Source of the DNA: Neostapfia colusana
Taxonomy: Eukaryota > Streptophyta > Magnoliopsida > Poales > Poaceae
Length of the DNA: 64,000 nucleotides
NCBI GenBank assembly: GCA_030760725.1
Contig: JASWHV010000003.1
Coordinates: 61,771,264-61,835,263 of the forward strand
Direction of reading: 5' to 3'
Made by a program: the position numbers and the translations under genes. Below are positions 22,970-34,342 of this stretch, one piece after another. Under the pieces are notes generated by a model. That model did not search any database and was not told where the DNA came from. It saw nothing but the letters and a program-made list of their open reading frames with translations. Positions within the stretch are counted from its first letter, which is position 1. Every line of letters begins with the position of its first letter.

Positions 22970-23539
22970 ATATCCCAGCTACTCCCAATTGAATGTTGGA
23001 CTTAGCCTCCAAGTCATTGTTTGAAGTTGATTTCCTAAATTTGAAATTGGTTTGGCTAAATTTGCTTCACATTTGAACTGAAATTCAAATTCAGTTTTGA
23101 ATTAATGCAAATTTAGCTCCCGACAAGATGAAGTCCAATGGGGATGAAAATTGGTGGACTAACTCAGAATAATGTGCTGAGTTTGAATATGAAGTCAACT
23201 TTTGAATTCAAGTAATGAAAATGGCTGCAATTTGAATTTACATTCAAATTGGCCTCTTTTTCAAATGCCTCCAAAAATGCCTCAAAAAGTATTGGATTTG
23301 CATGAAATTTGGCCTGAGCCTTCCCAAGGCTATTTAAGGTCTAGGGGTGAGCTCAAACTATCATGTTCATGTGTAAAAATCCCACTTTTTGGAAGTTAGG
23401 TCTTTCCCCTCTAATCACCCTTTTGATGGTGGTTACTTGCTCTTCACAAGTGTTCACAGGATATCCACAAGATGAGTTGTGGTGTTGTGAGGTGATGAAA
23501 ATGATCACTTTTGCAAGTCCCTTTTCTTGGGCTTTTACA
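22970..23539 (-). mobile_element. Left (3') LTR of element C, U3 end
   Basis: On the minus strand the LTR starts TGTAAAAGCCC at 23539, next to the polypurine tract (complement of CCCTCCCCCCTTAA). It continues left to 22970, where the G unit interrupts it. Confidence 0.88.
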
Positions 23540-23605
23540 TCCCTCCCCCCTTAAAAGAATCTCGTCCCGAGATTACAAAAGAAGAGATGGCGATGTAATA
23601 GAAAC

Positions 23606-26600
23606 TTACCCGTGCTGAGACGCCATGAACTCCGGGTAGTTTGAGCGAAGAAATTCCTCGCTCTCCCACGTTGCTTCTTCGGCAGTGTGGTTGCTCCAGA
23701 GTATCTTGTAGAACCACAACGTTCGGCTACGTGTGGTCCGAGCCTTCTCATCAATAATTTCCTCCGGATATTCATCATACGTCAAATCCGGTTGCAGCTC
23801 GCCGATGTCTTCAGTGGGAACAGCAGCCGTATGCTTCAGACATTTTCGCAATTGTGAAACATGGAAAATGTCGTGAACACCAGCAAGAGATGCCGGCAGT
23901 TCCAGTCTATACGCCACTGGTCCACACTTCTCGGTGATGGCATAGGGTCCAATGAATCGGGGAGCGAGTTTCCCCTTCACGCCGCATCGGTGCACTCCCT
24001 TCATCGGAGATACACGGAGATACACGTGTTCCCTGACATCAAAGTGCTGTGGCCTACGCCTCTTATCAGCGTAGCTTATCTGCCGGGATTGAGCGGCCTT
24101 CAAGTTGGCTTGAATCATCCAAACGCGCTCTTCGGCGTTGTTCACCACATCAACCCCGAATGTGACCCTCTCACCGTACTCGCACCAGTTCATTGGGGTG
24201 CGGCATTTGCGACCATAGAGAGCCTCATAGGGTGCCATCTTGATACTCGCTTGATAGCCGTTATTGTACGAGAATTCCGCCAATGGTAGATGCTCATCCC
24301 AGTTTCTACCGTGGTGGATGGCACACGCTCTCAACATGTCTTCTAGTACTTGGTTCACCCTCTCTGTTTGACCGTCTGTCTGAGGGTGATAGGCGGAGCT
24401 TCTAATCAGCTTAGTACCCGATGCAGCGTGCAACTGCTCCCAAAAGAGAGACACGAATAATGCACCTCGATCCGAGACTATGGTCTTGGGTACCCCATGT
24501 AAGCATAGAATTCTCGCTATGTACAGCTCCGCATATTTGCTGGCATTGTAACGTGTATGCACAGGAATGAAGTGAGCCGACTTGGTTAATCGGTCAACGA
24601 TCACCCAAATTGAATCATGCTTGTTGGAAGTCAGTGGTAATCCCACAATGAAATCCATGCTCACATCTTCCCACTTCCAAGCAGGGATTTTCAGGGGTTG
24701 CAGCAGCCCTGATTTCCTCATATGATCAGCCTTCACTCGCCTACACGTATCACATTCGGATACGTACTTAGCCACTTCCCGCTTCATCCGTGTCCACCAA
24801 AATTTCTTTTTCAAATCTTGGTACATTTTGTTGCTGCCCGGATGAATGGAGTATTTAGACAAGTGAGCTTCATCAAGAATCTTGTTCCTCAGCTCCATAT
24901 TCCGGGGTACGACTATGCGGTCATTGAACCATAATGTCCCCTCATCATCCTTCCGGAAACATTTGATTTCCCCGTTGTATATCCGTCTCCGGAGATGTGC
25001 CATGCCCTTATCAACTTTCTAAGCTGCAATGATCTCCTCCCTAATAGTAGGGATGAGGGCAAGGTTGTAGAGTGATCCATAAGGAACCAAGTATAAACTC
25101 GGCTCTTCCTCCTCCACCGGTGTAATGGTGAAGTTATGGACATGTGATTTCCGACTCAGCGCATTGGCAACCACATTCGCCTTGCCGGGGTGGTAATGAA
25201 TCTCAATATCATAGTCTTTGATTAGTTCTAACCACCTCCTTTGCCTTATATTCAGCTCCTTCTGGGTGAAAATATACTTCAAGCTCTTGTGGTCGGTGTA
25301 GAGATGCACCAATTTCCCCAGGAGATAGTGCCTCCACATTTTCAGCGCCAAAACCACAGCAGTGAGCTCAAGATCATGAGTCGGATAGTGCTACTCATGG
25401 TTCCAAAGTTGGCGTGAGCCATATGTGACTACACGTCCTTCCTGCATCAACACGCAGCCGAACCCGATACCGGACGCATCACAATACACGTCGAAGGGCT
25501 TCGTTGTATCTGGTTGAGCTAAGCTCGGGGCTGTTGTGAGATGCTTCGCTAATGCTTGGAACGCTCCTTCACATGCCGCGTTCCACACATATCTTGTTCC
25601 CTTCTTCAATAATTCTGTCATCGGCTTAGCAAGGTTGGAGAAGCTTGGAATGATTCTCCAATAGTATACCGCTAAGCCGAGGAAACTTCTGACTTCATGG
25701 ACTAAAGTGAGAGCTTTCCATTTCAGCAGTTGCTCAATTTTGCTTGGGTCAACCGCAATGCCTTCCGCCGAGATGATATGTCCCAAGAATGGCACTTGGT
25801 TGATCCAAAATTCACATTTGCTGAACTTGGCATATAGCTTGTGGTCCCGCAGTCGTTGAAGAACGATCCTCAAGTGTTCGGCGTGTTCTGCTTCTGTCTT
25901 GGAGTAAACCAAGATATCATCGATGAACACCACAATGAACTTGTACAGCTCCGGCATGAACACCGAGTTCATGAGATACATGAAATGTGCCGGAGCATTA
26001 GTGAGACCAAAAGACATGACGAGATATTCATATAGGCCATATCTCGTCGAGAAGGCCGTCTTAGGGATATCCTCCGCCCGGATTTTTATTTGATGATATC
26101 TAGAGCGAAGGTCCATCTTGGAGAACACACTTGCACCCACAAGCTTATCAAACAGGATGTCAATGCGGGGCAGTGGGTATTTTTTCTTGATGGTGACGGC
26201 GTTGAGTGGCCGGTAATCCACACACAGCCTCAAGGTTTCATCCTTCTTCTTTACGAACAGCGCTGAGCATCCCCAAGGCGAGGAATTCGGCCTAATGAAA
26301 CCTTGGCTCAACAGATCTTTGAGCTGCTATTTCAATTCAGCCAGCTCGTTCGGAGCCATTTTGTATGGTCTCCGTGAGATAGGAGTAGTCCCGTGTGCAA
26401 GCTCAATCTTGAACTCGACATCCCGCTTAGGTGGCATGCCCGGAAGATCATCCAGAAACACGTCGGGATATTCCCAGACTACGGGGATGTCCTCTAACTT
26501 GAGAGCTTCAATATTATTAATTGCTGAAACTTCCCAGACTGGATTGTCTAATATGAGGGACTGCGGACGGTGTAGTGGGGAGTTAAGGTGAACCATCCGT

Positions 26601-28158
26601 GATAACATTTCTACGACAGCGCCATGGTAGCTTAGCCATGACATCCCTAAGATTGCATCAATCCTCTGCCCCTCAAGAATAATCATAGTGGTGGGATATA
26701 TCTCCCCACCTAAGCACAGTGGTGCTTTCGGAATTATCATAGTTGCTGAAATCTTTCCTCCCGGTGAGCAGATCATATAAGGACACTTGGTTGGAAAGGC
26801 TTCCAGTTGATGCTTAACCAAATATGATGCACTTATGAAGTTGTGGGTTGCACCTGAATCAAATAATATGATGATTGCTTGATCGTTGAGAGTGAACGTA
26901 CCCATCAGCACGTTGTCTCCCTCTGGGGCGTCCTCATTGACGAGGTTGCGAACGCCCCCATTTCACTGACCAACCTTCTTGACCAGGGGTCGGCCTCCAG
27001 CACCGCCCTGGAACTGGGCTTGCCCGCTGCTTTGCTGCCCCTGGGGACAGTCCTTCGAGAAATGGCCCGTCTGGCCACACGTAAAGCAAGTGTAGCGAGG
27101 CGGTCCTCCGCTGATCTGTGGACGGAAACCTGGGGCACGTTGTGGCGGTGGAAACGCCCGGGGTGCCATCTGCTGCTGTTGTTGCAGTCACGGTAGTGGC
27201 ATTGGCGGTCAGAACGGGGGTGACTGGAAAGAACGACCCCCGAACTGTTGAGGTCGCGCCGGTGGATGCCACTGCTGACCGGATGGTGTCCGATACACCA
27301 TGCGGTATTTTTGGGGAGCTCCACACCCACTGCTGCGTGGAGTGCTGCGCTTTCGCTGCTCAGCCGCCAATTCTCGCTGAGTGTCTTCTTGCATGATCGT
27401 GGCATTAACAAGATCGTTAAAGGTGCCACGATTGCATTGGATGAGATGCGTCTTCATCTCGGGGTGTAACCCCCAATAGAAGTGCTACCGCTTCTTCTCC
27501 TCGGTGGAGACGTAATCCGACGCATATTGCCCCAGATGGTTGAAGGCACGGGAATAGTCATGGCCACTCCTCCCGCCCTGCTTCAGCTCCAAGAACTCTT
27601 GGAACTTCCGCTTCATTATCCCGGGAGGGATATGGTAGGCGCGGAATGCCTCCCGGAATTCTTCCCACTCCACGGCATGGCCAGCCGGACGTGAGGCGAC
27701 ATAATTCACCCACCACGCACCAGCAGCACCGTGAAGCTTCTGCGCCGCGAACAGAGTCTTTTGCCGCTCCGTACATTGGAGCAGCCCGAACTTGGACTCG
27801 ATTGTCCGCAGCCAGTTGTTGGCCTCCAGGGGTTCTGCTGCTTCTGCGAACACCATAGGGTGCATACTCATGAAATCCTAGTACGTCACAACATGGGGCT
27901 CACGAGGCCCCCTCTCTTGACGCCCCCGCCCCCCCCCCCCCCCCCCCCCGCCTGGGACGTATTCTGCATGATCGTGCAGAGCAGGTCGGTCAGCTCCTCA
28001 AGATTACCCACCAGGGCCGCGTTCACATCCGCTAGCATAAGCGGAGGCGGCGGTGGTGGTTGTTACTGCAGGGTGCTGTCGTAGGCAGGTGGCTGGGAGT
28101 CATCACCCCCCTGCTAGCTAGAGCCACCAATCTCATGCGTGGTCCGAGTGCGAACCAT
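23606..28158 (-). pseudogene. Element C gag-pro-pol polyprotein, decayed by many stops
   Basis: The start ATG at 28158 (MVRTRTTHEIG) follows TTGCAG. Order on the minus strand: capsid (27871-27485), CCHC knuckle (about 27100), protease DSGATHNFI (about 26855), RT with FIDD (about 25920), RNase H (CDASG, YTDHKS), integrase (HHCC; MDF, VSDRGALF and TERVN catalytic positions) and chromodomain-like end (KILWSNHTAEEATWE), stop 23606-23608. In-frame stops occur at 27485, 27209, about 27188, 26963, 26327, 25391 and 25019, given as the lowest coordinate. A run of 21 C (27929-27949) disrupts the gag N-terminus. Most motif residues survive, so it died after insertion. It belongs to the same family as A. 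Confidence 0.9.
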
Positions 28159-30122
28159 CTGCAACCATACGACAATAAACATCAGTCCCGCAACATACGT
28201 TATGCAATCCAATAAAATAGGCGTAAAACATAATGACAGTAAAACATGCGATACATCTCGTATACAGATAATGTAATAACTTTGCACAAGCTACACAATT
28301 ACCAGACCAAATACACACTAGTTAAATCCAACTTGACGGACTTCCTCTTTGGAAGTTCATCGCAACTAGGTTTGGTCACTACGAGACGTTAAAATCGCTT
28401 TGTCATCACGTATACTACCCTTTTATCTTCAATACGACACAAACATGGTCTATAGCAAAAGAAACTTGAGCAAGACATATACTCAAATCTTTCACTAGTT
28501 GAAGATAGCCGCTCATGAGTATGTCCTACCCCATTGGAAGTCCTTAAACCCCCTAGGGTACAACAATCTCTCAAATGAGTTCAACTGTCATCCCTCTGCC
28601 AGAATGATCAGTTTCTACATATCCTAGATTTTGATCTGATGCTGGGCATTTTCATGACTCAAGCTGCATACCAAAGTTAAAGTTAACTTCAGTATCTTTT
28701 CAACGAGTATTTATTTTCCCTCATATCAGTTCTGGTTTGCATGTTATGGAAATGCAAAGTCAACATAAATTTCTAAAAGAATTTCAACAGCACCTCCTTT
28801 GGAAGTTGCTGTTTTCAACTCTAATTTCAGCTCAATTCCGTGCTGTAATTGCAGAACCTTTGAATTACAAAGATGTAACACATCTCCTACCCTTTCCAAA
28901 GATGTATGATATGAAAAATTTAAATTTTCTACAGGAAGTTATGCTTGAAAAACAGAACAGTCCAGAGAGTGTTTTGAATCTGTCCTGGTTCTGGACAGTT
29001 TACATTCCTATGGAATTTAAGCCATCTTAAGGTGTGATTCAGCTCTGGGAGTCCACAACAAAGTTGTAGAGTGATTAAACACCTCTCCAGAACTATATCC
29101 CACACCCCCATAGGCAAAATAATCTGTGAGTTATGCTCTGTCAAAGTTCAGCAGACTTGCTGCCCAAAACAGAGCACTCTATTTTTCAATCCCTTTGACT
29201 ACACTGATCAACTATTGAACTTCTCTACCCAACCAGGGTCCTAATTTTTTAAACTTGGTGATTTTAGTTCCTCGTTATCATTATCTTTCATGCACATGCC
29301 TATGATATGTCGGTATTACGTTCCTCAGAAAAAGAAAATCCTAACCGGATTATACCGGCATATACGTCTCAATTGTGGCACTAAACAGGCTCTCGCACAC
29401 GTATACTACACGGGATACATACGTGGTTAGTACCTACAGAAGAACACCCAATAATGATGCACTCAAAGGTTATTTTCATTTCAGGCAGGTCCATATTTGT
29501 AAGTAAATACAAACGGCCGTATCATTGCCATACGGTCGTCCTTGAGTTAAGCCACGTCTCAAGGTACGTGATCGTGTTTTAACACCACACGACGGGGAAC
29601 CCGAGTAGAGCGCGAACGGGTCGTCATGGTTGGGAATTTTATCAACCCGACAGATACCACCTACTGCCCTGCAGGGCACGCCGATGGCAAGCGCTGCGTA
29701 TGTCCTCCTGGGCTATTTCTAGACGAACACACTATCACGTTACTGACCACACGATGGGGTCTCCACTTACTTGCCTAATGCACGCTAGGGATCAGCGTTT
29801 CATATGAACTCAGGAACATGAAGAGTCCAAGAGTTTCATATTGAAGTCTCACACCAAGCTGTGAGACCTATCCCTGAACCACATTCCTCGTCTGGGGAGC
29901 TAACCGAAATTGAACCTCTTTCGGTGGCGTGCCTTACCATTCTTACCTGAGCGTAGTTGCGTCATTACAGAATCAAAATTCAGAATTATAACACATATGT
30001 TAGTCTTGCCACTTTAAGTAACTATGCTACTATAGTCCTTACTTGGGCAATCAAGCGAATCCTCACCGTAAACCTAAGTTTTCCCGTAATACAGTCCTTA
30101 ATTAGTGTGCTATCCCCAATGC
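28159..30122 (-). other. Untranslated leader of element C
   Basis: About 2 kb between the PBS and gag with no ORF that I can support and no counterpart of ORF0. It aligns in order with the leader of element A (52437-54265). Confidence 0.7.
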
Positions 30123-30135
30123 GGCTCTGATACCA
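30123..30135 (-). promoter_or_regulatory. Primer-binding site of element C
   Basis: The plus strand reads GGCTCTGATACCA, the complement of the tRNA-iMet site, 3 bp from the LTR at 30139. Confidence 0.9.
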
Positions 30136-30138
30136 GCC

Positions 30139-30923
30139 TGTGGCGGACCGGGATCCGCTCATCCAGGATCGCAGCGGGTGGTGCCGCACGATGCGACACC
30201 CGACAGCACACATCATAAGGAAACATTGTATTACATAGAAAACCAACTGTAATGTACAAAGTAGTACAATACTTCAGTTACAAACTAGTGTTTATATTAC
30301 AGCAGCGGAAACTAAGTTTGTACAACTCACGTCCGTCTACCTAGCAAAAGTCGGTTGCCCAGCCCTAGGGCAACCCACACTAGCTGCACTCCTCAGCTCA
30401 GCGCGGCGTGTACGGCTCCCACTCAGCCGTGGTCCCCGACGGAGGTTAGCCCTCGCCGGTGGACTCGTAACCCGAGTTCGTGGGATGTTCCTCACCTGAA
30501 AAACACTTATAGAAGCAACCGTGAGCACGAGGGCTCAACAAGACTTAACCGACTCAACTAGGCATGAAACTCTACATGTAGTGTACAACGGATATGGGGT
30601 GGTAATTAGCAGCAAATGGACACGCCTACAAGTTCATCCTTATTTCATCTTTTAGCCACAAGTTAACAGTTCATGAATTTGAAATTTAGTAAGCAATATT
30701 TGGTGGCACACATGTAGCAATACAATTATACATATCAGAAGAATTGAATCATAACATTTCATAGTTTATCTATGTTATGACGCAGTGAACCAGCGGTACT
30801 CAACACCGCGAGGGACGGCGAATCGACTCGATATACACCTGCAGGGATACCCAAAGAGCACGTCACGTACGCCCACCCGTGGAGCTACACAGCACGCTCA
30901 CTCGATGCCGTACGGGACAACCT
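30139..30923 (-). mobile_element. Right (5') LTR of element C, part 1
   Basis: It starts TGTGGCGGACC (plus strand) like the A LTRs. It is interrupted by element B after AACCT (30919-30923). The last exon-like block seen in A LTRs is present near 30410-30500 but holds an early TAA where A has TAC. Confidence 0.9.
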
Positions 30924-33900
30924 TGTAAAATCTCCAAAAAAGTGGTAGCAAGAATTTTCAGCTCAGGTACACTTAGGAAAAATGAGGGGAATAAAACTTT
31001 GACTTATAACGGTATAGGTTCAAAGTGAGGATTCAAACTTCCTAAAACTTTCAAACATGGAGATCTAAATTCATAACTTGGGTCTTCATATTTCAAATAT
31101 TCAACCTTCCAAATTTCAACTCATTTGGAGGAGTTTTAAAGATTTGTTTGGGATTAAAAGAGGAAACCCTCTAATCTGAATTTCAAATTCAGTTTCAAAT
31201 TCCAATCCCCTCAATTTGCAAATTTGGTTCCACAAATGTGTTCTCCACATTTGAATTAATAGCCATGCCAAAAATCAGAAATTTTGGGCCTGGTTTGCTA
31301 TGTTTTTGGAGCAAGACAAAGGGGAGAATTCAAATTCATTTCAAATCCAAAAGACCCAACACAATTCAAACTTCATACCAGAATTCAAATCATTTGAATT
31401 CAGCAAATTTAAACCATGACTTGGTGTGAAAGTATAGCTTAAATGTTGAGTAGCTGGGGATGAAATATCAGTGGGAATTTTGATGAAAATTGGAGGTGGT
31501 GGGACCCAATTGTCAGCCACACAAAGGAACAAACCGACCTGTTTTTCCCCTCGGACGATCACAGTGCGCCAGCGCTCGGCTGCTACCCACGCCCGAGGCT
31601 CCACCGAGCTGGTTCTCGCTGCCCCCGACGTCGGCACGCGCGTGGGCGATCAGAGCAGCCGCCCGAGTGCCCCAGCCCTATTTCTCTTCCCCCTCAGCTC
31701 GTGTTGCGCCGCAGCTGCTTCATTCACACCGAACACCACCGGCAGTTTCTCTCCCGATCACACTACAGCCACCGAGCTCGGTTGCCAGAGCTCCCAACAG
31801 CGAAGAGCTGCGCCCAGCAGTTCTCTAGCCGACCAGCCCTTCTCCTTCCCTGTCCCGAGCTTGATTGCACCAGGAAAACAGCAAAATTGCCGTGGTTCTC
31901 GGGTGGACACTGAAAAACCGAGAGAGGTCGCCGTGGATAGCTCACACCAAGCAGATCACGCCAAAACGAGTCAGCCCCTTGGTGCATCCTCGACCCCAGC
32001 TGCTCGAGCCCAAATCTAAGCCCTAGACGTTGATCACAGCAGAAGAATTTCAGGATTTTCTTCCGGGCGGTACAGACCGACCCCGAGGTAGGAATTTGTC
32101 AAATTCTTCGTTAATTCGTGTTCTTGTTGATCCAAACTGTACACAAAGCTTCCTAACTACTTGGCGCACTTCCTCCATCGATTTTAGACCTAGATATGGA
32201 GTGTAGAGGGAGAATTTCCGCGTCTTGATCATGGCGCACCGCCGAACCCCATCGGGCGCACGGTGCAGAAGGGTTTGCAGCGCTCCATGATCAGTTTAGA
32301 CTACATGTCAAGCTTCTACACCGTTCACTGATGCTCTAGAGCCAAAATCCCGATCATTTGGTGAAGAAATGGGCCGCTGCGACATCGCCGGAGACCTAGG
32401 TCTCACTGTTGCCGGTGCGCGGTGGTTTCCGGGGAGAGTTGGCCGCCGGTGACTCTACCAGAGTGTTCAGCGTACTTGAAAACAGAGCTCTGTTGGTAGC
32501 TCCAAAATGTTGAAACAAATTCTGTTAGAACCATGGAGACTTACCCTAATCAGAGCTTCCACTGTTAGCTATGTCAAAGCTCCTGATTTGGGCTCAAAAT
32601 TCAGAGAAGCCTTGTGCTTGTGGGAATTTTGTAGACCACAATGTGCAATGACATTTCTCCAAATTTTGCTCAGATCATCCTTAGAGAGTAGTATCCACTG
32701 TAAAAATCCCAAAGCCAATTAAGGATCCTAAATAATAGTAGCAATGAATCGAAGTGTAATTCTTATTAGTCCTTAATACTTATACATGTATTTTGCTACA
32801 TTTCATAATAGTGGCCGAAGTTGAGGACGCACCGGAGCCCTTGGACGTCCTCCCACCTGAAGTTAACTCCCCGTTTGACTCGCAACCAGGCAAGCCCCGG
32901 TTTGCATTTAAGTACTTTTGCCAATTCTTTATTTGTATCACTTATGTCTGGGGTGAATGTTTGCATTAGAGTTAGGGTGATTGAAACCCCACTTGCATAA
33001 CCTTTTGAATCCTATGGAGAATTGGGTAGTTTACAGACTCGAAGAGTAGAGAATGCCATGCTAATATGCTTAGGATCTCGGTAGAAGTCGAGTAGTTGGA
33101 ATCTACTCGTGAGGTAAGGCTTTATCACACGGTTTGGTCAGAATAGAAAATGGCTTAAGAGTGGAGAAAATGAGACCCAGCATGGGGGATAGGAAGCAGT
33201 GAGCGGAGGCCTCACGTGCGTAGCCCTGTTGGTGTCGATTGAGGACCGAGTTGTGTGCGGGCCTGCTGAACAAGTATCGAACAGTACCGGATGGCATACT
33301 GACATAAGCAGGAAACCGATGTAATTGGTTAACCTGGGTGTTGAGGCTTACCCAACCATAAATAGGAGTGGGTTGAGGGTATCAAGGTGTAAATCTGCCG
33401 GTAGGCACGGTCACGCTCCACGCGGGGTCTTCTTGCCCGTTACGGATGGACCGGTTCGGCATTTGGGTTGCCTTTGAAAGGTTGTTGCATACAACAGAGT
33501 AGGAAGGGGTGTGGAATCACACTTCTGAAAGTGGGTGTATGCAACGTGTTGTCCGGGTGTCTCCTGATTGCAATCACCGTCCCTCGCGGTTATTTGAGTA
33601 CCGCTTGTTCACTGTTCTGTGACGTAGTAAGAAGTGAAGTAAGCCAGATGAATGATAATATGGTGTGATGATATATTAATGTTTTGGAAACCATGTCTGC
33701 TCTAGATGTAGAGCTAATTAAGTTTATTTTCCGCCTTGGGCATCACCACATCAGAGGAAAGCGTTTCTTGTTTGATTATGGACTTCTGATGTGAGGGCTG
33801 CCTGAGGCACATGAATATGCTGCTATAAAACAGAAAGTAAGGATCAACTTATAGGCGTGTCTTTGTTGTGAAGTCCTTTTTCCTATCTTACACATCCCTG

Positions 33901-34325
33901 CATGTAGAGTTCCATGCCTAGGCTAGTCGGTTAAGGCTTGCTGAGCCATCATGCTCACGGTTGCAATATTTGAGCTGTATACAGGTGAGAGCTATGAGGA
34001 GGGGTCTGAGGACGAGGCGATGCCCCCGTCGGGGTACACGGCCGAGCTGGAGCCCTGCACGCCGCCATGATCTCCGGTTCCATGCTGCTAGTGTGTAGCG
34101 CCCCCAGGCTGGACAGCTACACTTTTGCTTAGTTAGAATGAGAGAGTGTTAATAAAGAATACTTCCGCTGTATAATTGTGTTTTGTAAAAGACTTCCGCT
34201 GTTTTATATCAAATAAAAGTTTGTATGCTGTTCTTAATTCTTTTCGTGTGTGCTGTTGGGTGCCGCATCACACGGCACCACCCTATGCGATCCTGGAGTG
34301 GGTGAACCACGGGGTGGTCCCCACA
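30924..34325 (+). mobile_element. Left LTR of element B (3402 bp)
   Basis: It runs from TGTAAAATCTCC to GGTCCCCACA. Relative to the right LTR it lacks about 530 bp at 32485 (right-LTR positions about 42456-42985). It contains the empty target CCGGT (33398-33402) that element A hit in the other LTR. AATAAA lies at 34151-34156. Confidence 0.93.
32812..34070 (+). other. Exon-like pair in B left LTR (32812-32889 and 33985-34070)
   Basis: The first block (78 nt) follows CATAATAG and ends CCAG|GCAAGC, a GC donor. From its third base it is open for 25 codons (VEDAPEPLDVLPP core). The second block follows TATACAG, starts GT GAG AGC, and joins in frame to encode an acidic stretch and MPPSGYTAELEPCTP, then TGA at 34068-34070, 255 bp before the LTR end. 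The intron-like gap is 1095 bp. The A family has the same architecture and a related peptide. Confidence 0.5.
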
Positions 34326-34329
34326 GTCG

Positions 34330-34342
34330 TGGTATCAGAGCC
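34330..34342 (+). promoter_or_regulatory. Primer-binding site of element B
   Basis: TGGTATCAGAGCC lies 4 bp after the LTR terminus CCCCACA. Confidence 0.93.

Larger units (their letters stand above)
18629..23219 (+). repeat. Duplicated block, copy 2
   Basis: Partner of 8149-12723. Here the right flank continues uninterrupted into the C LTR and C pol, so this is probably the original location. In copy 1 the similarity breaks off at ATGAA. Confidence 0.85.

Noticed and set aside
31471..32019. 182-codon ORF in the GC-rich part of the B left LTR
   Set aside because: The frame is broken in the right LTR (41412-42003), the start is not ATG, and composition (S/P/A-rich) fits GC-rich noncoding sequence.
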